This document shows positions 1 through 11,779 of a stretch of DNA of 64,000 bases, piece after piece (position 1 is the stretch's first letter; each line of letters begins with the position of its first letter). The stretch is from the NCBI GenBank assembly GCA_031763025.1, contig JASSKH010000021.1, positions 4,278,001 through 4,342,000 on the forward strand. The letters run 5' to 3'. A program made the translations under genes and the position numbers. The stretch is from Macrocystis pyrifera. Taxonomy: Eukaryota > Sar > Phaeophyceae > Laminariales > Laminariaceae. The notes beneath the pieces were generated by a model. That model ran no database searches, was not told where the DNA came from, and was given only the letters and a program-made list of their open reading frames with translations.

Positions 1-46
1 CTTTTCATCGACAAGTAAAAAAACAGAAGACCTACTAATAGAAACG

Positions 47-586
47 GGGGGGGGGGGTGTACTCGATAGGAGAGATGTACTCGATCTCATGCACGGCCGT
101 AGTCGTATGACCATAGACCCTCGCATCCCTACAATGCCGGTACGGAGCATGTCGGGTTTTCACCGACCAGGCAGACATTGCTTGCGCTAAGCGCGAAGCG
201 CCGTGAGGTGTCCGGCGAGTCGCATGAAGGGTGAGCTGCATCCTACTAAGAACCGCTTGTGAGGCGGACTTGCATATGGATGACAGCCTCAATGAGTTAG
301 TTTAATTTCCGGTGTAGCCACTTCCAGAGACAGCAATGGGAGTACTATGTAACTGCCTCTTTGGTGCCTTACCTTGAACGCTACGTGATACGATCAACTC
401 CCTTGTGCAGAGTAAAGGTTCTTTACTTAAAGGTTCTTTACTTCGCACAAATGATCTCATTCGACAACCAGCTGTGGGCGACCACCAAAAAAAAAAAAAA
501 AAAAAAATGGTACCCTGGATGTCTAGCTCACGTAGTGACCGGCATGTTTTACAGTGTCGTTGCCAACCGACGCCAACCCGACCTGT
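47..586 (-). mobile_element. C-tailed SINE-like element, near full length
   Basis: Minus-strand copy of the ~520-bp family also seen at 29405 and 37928. The head (GGTTGGC(G/A)TCGGTTGGC type) is near 586 and the tail GAGTACACCCCCC reads as G's at 48-57. It carries an internal poly-A (here 487-506) and cuts the gag ORF. Confidence 0.75.
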
Positions 587-1395
587 ATAAAATATATAGG
601 GGAGGGGTATCGACGTGTGACGGCGCCCCCTTGAGACGAACCCATCGAGTTTTCGGTGTCTAATTCCCCTACGGGAATGTACTGTGGTGGATCCGACACG
701 AAAGCAGACAAGAAACCAACTCCTTTGGCGTAATACCGAGCATCTCTTGTCCAGGGGTTGAACTCAGATTTTAGCCCACTATACGATGGCACAGGAGTGT
801 GTTTGAAGGCCAAATGGCGCGATAGAGGCAGGTCAAATCCACCACCCAGCTCACCGCCAGGGTATGCACCCCATTCTCCTGTCCTCCCATGCTGGTCTGG
901 ATGACCCCTCGGTGGGCCAACCTCGACAGGCAACGCAGTTTCTCCGCGTCCAGTTGCTCCCAAATCTGGCGAGGCGCCCTCACGCAAATTTGTCTCTTGT
1001 TCTGCTGCAATCTCTCTTACAGCAGTGGGTACTGCCCCTTGTGGGCTCTCCCCTACAGCAGCGCTACCCTCAGCGCTGCCGGACTCCGATCGACCAATGC
1101 CTGCTTCAACGGCAGCAGTAGTCTCTCGTACTTCAGCAGTGGGTACTGCCCCTCTTGGGCTTTCCCTTACAGCAGTGGTTCCTACCTCTGCTGGACTTTC
1201 TCCTACAGCAACGCTGCCTTCAGCGCTGCCTGGCTCCGATCGACCGTTGTTCCTCATGAACTTAGTCATCATTTCCCTCATGGCGTTCAGCATCGATGCC
1301 TCTCTTTTCTCCATCACCAGCTTGACCTCGCGTCGCAGCGTTTCAACGTCAATTGGAGAGTCGCGCTCTTCTTGAGCCGATCCCTTCGAGGGCAT
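587..1395 (-). pseudogene. Retrotransposon gag-like ORF, 3' end cut by SINE insertion
   Basis: Opens with an ATG at 1395 and runs about 270 codons. It has a charged N terminus, two Ala/Glu/Ser-rich repeated blocks (around residues 55-120, sharing AEGSxAVGESP), and a gag-like segment with YSGLKSEFNPWTRDARYYAK. The frame then enters the C-tailed SINE-like element near 586, so the rest of the element is missing. Directly upstream, between the ORF and the LTR-like repeat, lies TGGTACCAGAAGTCAACG, which resembles an initiator-Met-tRNA primer-binding site. Gag identity is inferred from position and composition, not from a clear motif. Confidence 0.5.
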
Positions 1396-1440
1396 CGTTG
1401 ACTTCTGGTACCAGACCTCAAACGTTCAAGAGCACTAGTG

Positions 1441-3900
1441 TGTTCGTAGAGTCCAAGCCTGGATGCTCTGACCACCACGTGGTCTGATGAGTTTCTTTGT
1501 AATCGTTGTATTAGAGGACAGAGGAGGGTAGAGAGAGCGGAGCCTAGCTCGTGTCTCGGAGCAGAGAACGGAGCAGAGAACGGAGCAGAGAACGGAGCAG
1601 AGAACGGAGTGCTCAAACTCTCCTCGTGAACACACGGCATAATTCATAATAACGCCTGCCAAGATATACGCAACCCTCTACAACTTGTAACCGTCGCTGC
1701 TGGAACGATCCAAACGAACATACCACCATAGGTAGTTAAGCTACAGTGGAGCAACCGGTACCAGTTAGACCCCAATCCACGTATTATTGTAGCGAAGGAC
1801 AACTGTGAAGTACCAGTTACCACCGCTACCAGCTACACAGCCTGTATGCTCTGATAATCTCATACCACCAAGAAACAATCAGAGCACTAATAGCTCAGAG
1901 TACGCTCTACCAGAATACTGCACAGGCCCCAGTTTCGGTAAACCGCTATCCCATACACTGGTAGTATACCCCGGTACGAGCATTTGACACATCGTACATA
2001 CAACCACTGCTGCACTAACACTGCTGAATACGCATGGCTGTACCAGTCATATTCCCCCGAATGAACCGCACACGAAACATGGACGAGGAAGTCAACAAGA
2101 TGCAACCTGTGTCGCTGAAGCAGGCGCACACACTGCGACAGCACCCCCGACCCCCCTGTGGACCGGTGCTACGCAGACGAAGAAACGAGAACCGACGAAA
2201 TCCGCTTGGGCGGCGATACGCGGTGTACCCACGGAGGTCACGAACCCGCTCGTGAAAACTTCTCCCGGATTAACGGCTAACGTAATATGCACGAGGAAGC
2301 CGACGCGACCCCCCCGATTCGCGACCAGCAACTTGTACCATGTTCGTAGAGTCCAAGCCTGGATGCCCTGACCACCACGTGGTCTGATGAGTTTCTTTAT
2401 AATCGTTGTATTAGAGGACAGATGAGGGGAGAGAGAGCGGAGCCTAGCTCGTAGCTCGGAGCAGAGAACGGAGCAGAGAACGGAGCAGAGAACGGAGCAG
2501 AGAACGGAGCAGAGAACGGAGCAGAGAACGGAGTGCTCAAACTCTCCTCGTGAACACACGGCATAATTCATAATAACGCCTGCCAAGATATACGCAACCC
2601 TCTACAACTTGTAACCGTCGCTGCTGGAACGATCCAAACGAACATACCACCATAGGTAGTTAAGCTACAGTGGAGCAACCGGTACCAGTTAGACCCCAAT
2701 CCACGTATTATTGTAGCGAAGGACAACTGTGAAGTACCAGTTACCACCGCTACCAGCTACACAGCCTGTATGCTCTGATAATCTCATACCACCAAGAAAC
2801 AATCAGAGCACTAATAGCTCAGAGTACGCTCTACCAGAATACTGCACAGGCCCCAGTTTCGGTAAACCGCTATCCCATACACTGGTAGTATACCCCGGTA
2901 CGAGCATTTGACACATCGTACATACAACCACTGCTGCACTAACACTGCTGAATACGCATGGCTGTACCAGTCATATTCCCCCGAATGAACCGCACACGAA
3001 ACATGGACGAGGAAGTCAACAAGATGCAACCTGTGTCGCTGAAGCAGGCGCACACACTGCGACAGCACCCCCGACCCCCCTGTGGACCGGTGCTACGCAG
3101 ACGAAGAAACGAGAACCGACGAAATCCGCTTGGGCGGCGATACGCGGTGTACCCACGGAGGTCACGAACCCGCTCGTGAAAACTTCTCCCGGATTAACGG
3201 CTAACGTAATATGCACGAGGAAGCCGACGCGACCCCCCCGATTCGCGACCAGCAACTTGTACCATGTTCGTAGAGTCCAAGCCTGGATGCCCTGACCACC
3301 ACGTGGTCTGATGAGTTTCTTTATAATCGTTGTATTAGAGGACAGATGAGGGGAGAGAGAGCGGAGCCTAGCTCGTAGCTCGGAGCAGAGAACGGAGCAG
3401 AGAACGGAGCAGAGAACGGAGCAGAGAACGGAGCAGAGAACGGAGCAGAGAACGGAGTGCTCAAACTCTCCTCGTGAACACACGGCATAATTCATAATAA
3501 CGCCTGCCAAGATATACGCAACCCTCTACAACTTGTAACCGTCGCTGCTGGAACGATCCAAACGAACATACCACCATAGGTAGTTAAGCTACAGTGGAGC
3601 AACCGGTACCAGTTAGACCCCAATCCACGTATTATTGTAGCGAAGGACAACTGTGAAGTACCAGTTACCACCGCTACCAGCTACACAGCCTGTATGCTCT
3701 GATAATCTCATACCACCAAGAAACAATCAGAGCACTAATAGCTCAGAGTACGCTCTACCAGAATACTGCACAGGCCCCAGTTTCGGTAAACCGCTATCCC
3801 ATACACTGGTAGTATACCCCGGTACGAGCATTTGACACATCGTACATACAACCACTGCTGCACTAACACTGCTGAATACGCATGGCTGTACCAGTCATAT
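1441..3900 (-). repeat. Three head-to-tail LTR-like repeats (900, 924 and ~636 bp)
   Basis: Unit 1 is 1441-2340, unit 2 is 2341-3264 and unit 3 is 3265-about 3900. They are nearly identical, and each begins TGTTCGTAGAG; units 1 and 2 end GTACCA and abut with no spacer. Unit 1 is shorter by exactly two copies of the 12-bp repeat gagcagagaacg (four against six). The TG...CA ends and the adjacent primer-binding-like site and gag ORF suggest LTRs in minus orientation. The short ORFs within them are not genes. Confidence 0.65.
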
Positions 3901-4457
3901 TCACATAACCTTTTCTCGAGTTTGGTACCACCGATAAAAGTCTCGCATGAGGTATGATATTTCGCATTAATGGAGTGTTTGCGATTTTTTTTTTTTTTAC
4001 TTTTACTTCTCTAAAAATTCTCCCGAGGTAAATTTTTGAGGTAAATTTCTGAAAAAACGGCCGGAAAAGACTTCAGCGAAGTAAGGATTTCAGCGAAAGT
4101 TACGGTAACTTTTGGCTCTCTGTTTCATTGGCCTACACGCACCGAGCATTATCCCGACGCAGAACGCAACTCAAATCTCGAAGGATCAAAACACCGAGCA
4201 TCTTCCATGCCACCATGCTGCTACTCGTACACATCACGACAACCGCTGGGAGCACAGAGGCTCGAGAGGTGTAGCTTGAGTATAGCGCGCACGAGCGGCG
4301 TTGGATCGTGCCAGCGGGTCGCCGCCGCTGCTACGGTACACGCTTTCGCCCGCTTGGTGACGACGTGGAGGATGCGTCGTCCCAAAAAAGGACTCGTACT
4401 GTATTCACACTCGTACTCGTACTCGTGCTCGTAGAGAGCGCGACAGCATGACAGCTC
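3901..4457. other. No recognised gene; LTR-like fragment
   Basis: About 3900-3960 (ctcgagtttggtacca) resembles about 5930-5975, so both are probably remnants of one repeat family. A poly-T lies at 3988-3999. A small open frame at 4207-4434 is unsupported. Confidence 0.4.
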
Positions 4458-4484
4458 GTGTATCATTTCGATTTCACCATACTA

Positions 4485-4592
4485 CGGCCGCAGCAGCAGC
4501 AGCAGCAGCAGCAGCGGCAGCAGCGGCAGCGGTGGCGGCGACGGCGGCGGCGGAGCGGAGCGCGCCGGCGCTGTGGCGTGCGTAGGCCGAGC

Positions 4593-4640
<48 letters not shown>
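4485..4640 (+). repeat. CAG/CGG trinucleotide repeat tract
   Basis: Two (CAG)n blocks (about 4490-4515 and 4594-4636) flank a CGG-rich segment. A GGTGCT hexamer tract follows at 4668-4700. The open frames through it are low-complexity. Confidence 0.9.
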
Positions 4641-4641
<1 letters not shown>

Positions 4642-5062
4642 CAATCCAAAAATGGAAGTTGGTTGGTGCTGGTGCTTGCTGGTGCTGGTGCTGGTGCTGA
4701 CGCTGTTTGTTTTTGTTGCTCGCGCTGCCCCTAGCTGCGTCTAGCGCCAGCTAGCTGCTATCGCTGCTTGTAGTCGTGGGATGGCTGTGGTGGCTTCGCG
4801 GTCAACTGTGCCGCCGAAACGTTGCTGGGCTGCCGTTGCTACTCGCACGCTGTTTTTTTTTGTTCACAGCGTTCGTTCTTTTTTTGTTTGCCGCGTTGCC
4901 TCACCTCCCCACTTCCCTTCTTATTTTCGGAGGCGTCGCCTGCAGGATTTGATTTACCTCACTCGCAAACACACCGAAATCAGGAAGGGAAGGAAATTCA
5001 CTTTTTTTAGCGGAAGTAAAGTTTGTTTTTTTTTTACCTCTATCGCAAACACTCTAATATTA

Positions 5063-5816
5063 GGGCCACTCCTAACGAACAAAAAAAATCACGATTCGTG
5101 ATATTTTTGTCGTGAATCGTGATTTTTTTGTCGTGAATCACGACAAAAAAAATCACGATTCATGACACCAATTTTTTTAGCTTTTCCCTAAAAAAAAAAA
5201 AAATCACGATTCGTGACGTTTGTCGTGCCTCAAAATACGCCTGATCAAGGCACTACGCAACCCACGCGCACCAACGGTATCCGATGGTCGGTATAGGGGC
5301 ATGGCAGACTCTGCTTCGTACGCCGCTTGTGGACAACGGGCGGCTACCCAAAGACACTGCTGGGCCCGGGCTAACAAGGAGGTTGTGGCCTCGAAATTTC
5401 CAGGAGGAGGAGCCACTGCTGGAAGACAAACGCGAAAATGACCTGGGGATGTCACAGGCCAGGCCGAGCAGACGGCCTGCGAGATGGAATCTCGCGAAAC
5501 GAGCTTGGCCGACGGCCGGTGAAGTTGGAATCTCGCAGGCTGGGTCAGGCTTCGGCCATCGATTCGAATATGTCACGGGCTGGGCCAGGTGCGGACGGCC
5601 CAGCCCGGCCTGGCCGTGCCCCACTCTCGAGAGTTTGCCCCACACCCCCAAAAAACGTTGGGTTTGAAATATCAGAACTTCAACTATTTGAAAATATCAC
5701 GAAACGCGACGTTTTTCGGCTTTTTTCGTTAGAACTGAAATGTCACGGATCGTGATCTTTTGGCATGCCTAAAAATCACGAATCGTGATTTTAATTCGGT
5801 TCGTTAGGAATGGCCC
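5063..5816. mobile_element. PIF/Harbinger-like MITE with TTA target duplication
   Basis: Terminal inverted repeats GGGCCACTCCTAACGAAC (left) and GGGCCATTCCTAACGAAC (right, reverse complement) are flanked by TTA on both sides (5060-5062, 5817-5819). A 3-bp TTA duplication with GGGCC-type tips fits PIF/Harbinger. Inside both ends are palindromic arrays of AATCACGATTCGTGAT (5088-5215, 5735-5790). The GC-rich middle encodes no recognisable transposase. Confidence 0.8.
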
Positions 5817-5819
5817 TTA

Positions 5820-6704
5820 TTAATAAAAGTACGAGCACTTGAAAGAACGTACGACCACTACTGCACAAACCCTGCTGCTGTATCCGCACTTCTGCTGAAC
5901 CCGTCATATTTACTATTAATAATCGTGCCTTTCCTCGAGTTTGGTACCAAGCAAAAGTACGAGGGGATGCGTCTGGTATAATATTCCCGCAAGCACACAC
6001 TACCGGCCCATCACTGCTGTACGCATGTGTTTGCAAGTTGCGAACATAATGATACCACCGAGGGCGCAACATCCCGGGTAACGTCACACTGCTGTGCTAC
6101 AGCAGTACACATCCCCTGTAACGTCTCACTACTGTGCTACGACATACCAGAGGTACCGATCTTGCCGATTCGCTCCTGTGCTGACTTGTCCGGCCACGCT
6201 TGCCATGCCCTCGGACATAGTCCCCAAGGTCTTCCGTCCACACTCCCAGCTAACACCTCTTGTACACTCACAAGACACCACGAACGAGTCTCTCCAAGGA
6301 AGGTCCCTCCATCAAGAAAAAAAATAAAAATAAAAATGTCTGGCTGGCGAACCCTGCCTGCTCAGCGTTTAAACAGATCAGATCGATCGCTCAACACAGA
6401 GCCCTCTTCGAACTCAAACTAGTCTCACACCTTGGACCTGTAGCTCTGCCTCCGCTTCACTGCGCTGATACGTGTAGGTTGCGGCTACGTACCAGACAAG
6501 GTGTGTTTACCAAGGGCTACGATTCATGCTACCATGAATCACCGCAGTCATCTGATTGGCTTGAACTTCTTACGTACGTACAAAACTCACATTCTCTCAG
6601 TCTTCCGAGAATATTCTGCTTCTCGCAAAAAAAAAACGGCGGCAGACGTGCTTCCATTGTCTTTGTTGTCGGGAATTTTGGCAATACGAGTATACCTGGT
6701 ATAT
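5820..6704. other. No supported gene; unassigned single-copy sequence
   Basis: Holds an LTR-like remnant (about 5930-5975) and a modestly protein-like open stretch at about 6150-6320 with no recognisable family. A ~40-bp imperfect repeat around GTAACGTC(A/T)CACT lies near 6080-6140. Confidence 0.35.
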
Positions 6705-9700
6705 TTTTTCTTTTTTTCTGTTTTTCCAACAGCAAGTGTTTTCTGGTTGAAATTCGGCATAATTAATTTGAACACGAAAAATCCGCATCTGAAAATATTT
6801 GTCCAACAGAAGGCGCTTCTTTCTCGTAGCAGGTGCCACCACTACTTGCGTGTACTGATGTACGACATCTACATACAGCAGCTGTGTTTCTCCAGCAACA
6901 AAAACAGCAGCAGCAGCAGTAGCAGTGGGACGCACGAGGCCAGGGTCAGCGTCGATGTACGCTCGGCGGCTCAGCTTGTCAATCTAACCCTTGAACCCTT
7001 TGTACACATCTACAGCAGCAGCAGTGTTTCTCCAGCAACAAAACAGCAGCAGCAGTAGTAGCAGAAGGACACACGATGCCAGGGTCAGCGTCGCTGTACG
7101 CTCGGCTTGTCAATCTAAACCACTGAACCCTTTGTACACGTAGTCGATTTTGTCCTGTGTTGGTTTTGAACTCGAAATTCGGCATAATAATTTCAAGACG
7201 AAAAATCTGCACTCGACGTGCTCTGTCCAATAAGAGAGAACTTCTCGTAGCAGGTAGCAGGTGCCACCGCTACTACTGATGATGTACGACATCTACAGCA
7301 GAGCTTCTCCAGCAGCAAAACAGCAGCAGCAGTAGGACACACGAGGCCAGGTCGGCGTCGCTGTACGCTCGGCTTGTGTGTGAACCCTTCGTACATGTGT
7401 TTCCTGGTCCCGAACTCATAATTTGAAGACGAAAAATCTACAATCTGACGTGTGTCCAGCAGAGCTTCTTCTAGCAGTGCCACCACTACTACTACTGCTG
7501 CTGTACAACAACTATTATACAGCAGATACTCTCCTGCTTCTCAGTCCCCTCATCAGCAGGAGGGTGGACCTGCAGCATGTCTCGGGGACATGGCCCGAAC
7601 GCTCGTTGCTGTGGACAGGCACAGTCTGCCTACCTACGAGTACTCGTAGAGCTAGCTGGGTTTCAAAATATAGTGTGTTGTTGGTTCTGAGTTTTTTCAA
7701 CATGGCCCAGCACCAACATGTGCCTACACACGTTGCCACACCTAGCTCGAGCTGCTGTGAACGACTTACCACCGCACCAGCACCAGGAGGTCTCTTTTGT
7801 GTGTGCGCGTCCACAGAGCCCGCCGGGACTGGAATTGGTGCGGTGTGCGTCGAGGGCGGTGGTCAAACGTTGCCCAAAAAAATGTTGAATCACACACACA
7901 CCCACACACACACATACAGAAAAACTCAAAACAAGGCACCCCACGCTCGTATCCGAGCCGCTATGAAGAGGCTTTTTTTTTCTTGGAATTTTCCAAGAAA
8001 AAAAAGGCTCGCCCGCTTTTAGCGCGCTTCGCGCGCCTCACTACTAGTAATTGGTGGTAATGAGGCGCGACCTCAGCAATACCTGCAGTAGTCATATCTG
8101 CGATGCATCATGCACAACATTTATTTGATTTGTGCTGAACCAACACGAACGAACATCTACTGCTGCTGCTGTACCTACTACCTATACGCCGTCGTTGGTG
8201 AATCTCATAACCGTAAATATTCTTGGCATCATATCCTGCTCTTGAAAAACACAGACAGCACAGCAGTACGGACACACCTGTAACAAATACCAGGTACTGG
8301 ATTTTGTCGTGTGTATCCTGCTATTTCCACCTCGAAATCCGGCATAATAACTTGAAGACGAAAATATGTACTACTGCTGTGTGACCACGGAACTGGATGT
8401 CGACGGGCGGAAAGAACAAGAGACGACAAATAGACACACACCTCATATATATTTTTTTTTTTTTCTGTTTTTCCAACAGCAAGTGTTTTCTGGTTGAAAT
8501 TCGGCATAATTAATTTGAACACGAAAAATCTGCATCTGAAAATATTAGTCCAACAGAAGACGCTTCTTTCTCGTAGCAGGTGCCACCACTACTTGCTTGT
8601 ACTGATGTACGACATCTACATACAGCAGCTGTGTTTCTCCAGCAACAAAAACAGCAGCAGCAGCAGTAGCAGTGGGACGCACGAGGCCAGGGTCAGCGCC
8701 GATGTACGCTCGGCGGCTCGGCTTGTCAATCTAACCCTTGAACCCTTTGTACACATCTACAGCAGCAGCAGTGTTTCTCCAGCAACAAAACAACAGCAGC
8801 AGTAGCAGTAGGACACACGACGCCAGGGTCAGCGTCGCTGTACGCTCGGCTTGTCAATCTAAACCCTTGAACCCTTTGTACACGTAGTCGATTTTGTCCT
8901 GTGTTGGTTTTGAACTCGAAATTCGGCATAATAATTTCAAGACGAAAAATCTGCACTCGACGTGCTCTGTCCAAGAGAGAACTTCTCGTAGCAGGTAGCA
9001 GGTGTCACCGCTACTACTGATGATGTACGACATCTACAGCAGAGCTTCTCCAGCAGCAAAACAGCAGCAGCAGTAGGACACACGAGGCCGGGTCAGCGTC
9101 GCTGTACGCTCGGCTTGTGTGTGAACCCTTATTTGTACATGTGTTTCCTGGTCCCGAACTCATAATTTGAAGACGAAAAATCTACAATCTGACGTGTGTC
9201 CAGCAGAGCTTCTTCTAGCAGTGCCACCACTACTACTACTGCTGTACAACAACTATTATACAGCAGATACTCTCCTGCTTCTCAGTCCCCTCATCAGCAG
9301 GAGGGTGGGCCTGCAGCATGTCTCGGGGACATGGCCCGAACGCTCGTTGCTGTGGACAGGCACAGTCTGCCTACCTACGAGTACTCGTAGAGCTAGCTGG
9401 GTTTCAAAATATAGTGTGTTGTTGGTTCTGTGTTTTTTCAACATGGCCCAGCACCAACATGTGCCTACACACGTTGCCACACCTAGCTCGAGCTGCTGTG
9501 AACGACTTACCACCGCACCAGCACCAGGAGGTCCCTTTTGTGTGTGCGCGTCCACAGAGCCCGCCGGGACTGGAATTGGTGCGGTGTGCGTCGAGGGCGG
9601 TGGTCAAACGTTGCCCAAAAAAATGTTGAATCACACACACACACCCCACCAACACACACACCCCCACACACATACAGAAAAACTCAAAACAAGGCACCCC

Positions 9701-9798
9701 ACGCTCGTATCCGAGCCGCTATGAAGAGGCTTTTTTTTTCTTGGAAAATTCCAAGAAAAAAAAGGCTCGCCCGCTTTTAGCGCGCTTCGCGCGCCTCA
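6705..9798. repeat. 1.34-kb segmental tandem duplication (6705-8040 and 8450-9798)
   Basis: The two copies are very similar at an offset near 1,747 bp, with a ~400-bp unique spacer (8041-8449). Each contains internal ~200-bp repeats around GAACTCGAAATTCGGCATAA, CAG tracts and a (CA)n block. Each ends in a perfect hairpin, CTTGGAA/TTCCAAG with T/A arms, at 7970-8003 and 9730-9763. The open frames are shared by both copies but show no family resemblance. Confidence 0.85.
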
Positions 9799-10033
9799 TT
9801 ATAAAAATATTGGTGAAATGAAAAGGTTATTACTTGTAAAATGAAAAGGTTTCGACATGTTGCAACATCATACAACATCATATCATTCTCCCTTGTTCGG
9901 GTTATAAAGAATCAGTGCGCAGAATGATTATTTAAAATTGTCCTGTTGACCCGGGAAGCATCCAGGGGAGCCACTGGCCTATGTCCTTGACAAGGAATTA
10001 CATATTGCATACGCGCGTTCGGCTAATTGTAGG
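9799..10033. other. Unassigned AT-rich spacer
   Basis: No gene or clear repeat is seen between the segmental duplication and the fold-back MITE. Confidence 0.4.
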
Positions 10034-10550
10034 GCCACTTCTTATGCAGTCGGATTTGGAGAATTTGGTGTCAGTTAAAAAAGTCTCTTCCAGCACGTTC
10101 GCATGAGCTTTTGCCCCGGAAATGTTGAAAATTAACTAATTGGTCTTTCTCGCCTCAGAATGTTTCGGAGTTCTCTCCAAGATCTGTAAGGGGGTGTTTC
10201 CCGCTTCTCGAGGGGCCCGCTTGCAAGAAATCACCGTCCGCACCTTTCCAATCCAACTGATGAATATGATTGCAATCGTGGATCGGATCGAAAAATACGC
10301 TTTTTTCGATCCAATTGGGCGTTTGGATCGTATTTGGCCGAGTTGAATCGAAAAAGTGCGGTCGGCAATTTCCTGTATCTGGGTGCCTGGAGAAGCGGGA
10401 AACACCCCCAGATAGGTCTTGGAGAGAGGTTGGACACATTCTGAGGCGAGAAAGGCCAATTTACAATATTTCCGGGGCAAAAGCTCATGCGAACTTGCTG
10501 AAAGGGACTTTTTCAACTGACTCCAAATCCGACTGCATAAGAAGTGGCCT
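10034..10550. mobile_element. Fold-back MITE, ~250-bp arms, TAG target duplication
   Basis: Ends GGCCACTTCTTATGCAGTCG on both strands, flanked by TAG on each side. The arms stay complementary almost to the centre near 10290 (for example CGCCTCAGAATGT against ACATTCTGAGGCG). The long open frames in it are artefacts of the hairpin. Confidence 0.8.
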
Positions 10551-10789
10551 AGCACTTGTAAAATTTAGTAAAAATGGAATATAGACTAGACATATTACGA
10601 AGCTTGCAAAGTTGAGTATCAACTACTTAATCAGTCCAACTCACAACTGACGTATTTCATAATTTTATAAAATCTCGTTCCCGACCACACACATCTCGGT
10701 CTCCTCTTTTCACAGTTGTAGCATGAGGATAGTGTTATCACAATTAATATATGTATAAGTATTCGTGCGTGTGTTTGTCAATTTTCCAG

Positions 10790-11770
10790 GGCTTTTCATG
10801 GGTCATGACCCGACCCGCGGGTCGGGTCGCGAGGAGTTTAAAATTCCACGGGTCGGGTCGGGTCGGGTCAGGAAGTGTCCAAAGTTCTCTCGGGTCGGGT
10901 CGGGTCGGGTCAAGAGGTTTCAAATTTCGCGGGTCGGGTCGGGTCGGGTCAGGTCGGGTCAAGACGTGATGAAAATCTCACGGGTCGAATCAGGTCATGA
11001 CCCGCGAGAAACGGGTCACTCTCGGGTCGGGCCAGCATGACCCGCGAGTCTTTTTTTTTGCTGACCCGCGGATCGGACACGCGCATCCAGCTCGTAGATC
11101 CGACACTTGAAACACTTCCCGCTCTCTTATCCAAAGGCTTCTCTCGTACTAATACTCAACAATACGTTCGAGTATCGCAAGTTGTCGACCGGGGGCGGAA
11201 TGACCTCCTGTGTCGTTAGTGAAAGAAGCACGGGACGGGGGTTTTAACCGAGAAATATTCCTTTGGTATAATATTCAAATTAAAACATCACCCAATTCAT
11301 ATATGCATGCCCGCATCCATCCATACCCACTACAGCCAGGGCACATATCGCTGCGGAGCACAAAAATAATGAATATTTAAATGTTTCTTGAAGCGTCGAC
11401 CCACGGGCCGGATCCGCGGGTCGAACCCACGGGTCAAGATAAATGGTTTCGCGGGTCAGGGTGACCCGATCAGCATGAAACCCGTGCCTCACAGGTCAAT
11501 CGGAAGGTGGCGGGTCGGGTCGGGTCGGGTCAAGAGTTTTTTTATCTCGCGGGTCGGGTTGGGTCGGGTCAGGAAATTTTCAAATCTCACGGGTCGGGTC
11601 GGGTCGGGCCAGTAGTTTTTTAAATCTCGCGGGTCGGGTCGCGTCGGGTGAAGAGGGTTTCAAAATCTCGCGGGTCGGGTCGGGTCAAGTCAACACACCT
11701 CAAAAGTTTCACGGCTCGGGTCGGGTCAGCTGACCCGAACCGTGAGGTTTGACCTGACCTGCGAAATGCC
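10790..11770. mobile_element. GGGTC-repeat element, copy A
   Basis: Left end CAGGGCTTTTCATGGGTCAT. The body is mostly units of (CGGGTCGGGT)n plus A/T-rich spacers such as CAAGAGGTTTCAAAT, around a non-repetitive core (11110-11400). The right end inverts to GACCCGAACCGTGAG. The copy at 54168-54980 shares the core motif CCAAAGGCTTCTCTCG. A CAGGGC-type tip hints at hAT. It truncates the copia element. Confidence 0.7.
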
Positions 11771-11779
11771 GATCCTTTC

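Noticed and set aside
4458..4700. ORF of polyglutamine/polyalanine character
   Set aside because: It is a translation of CAG/CGG triplet repeats with no flanking coding sequence.
10751..11040. ORFs rich in GSGRVGSGR
   Set aside because: They are translations of the GGGTC repeat.
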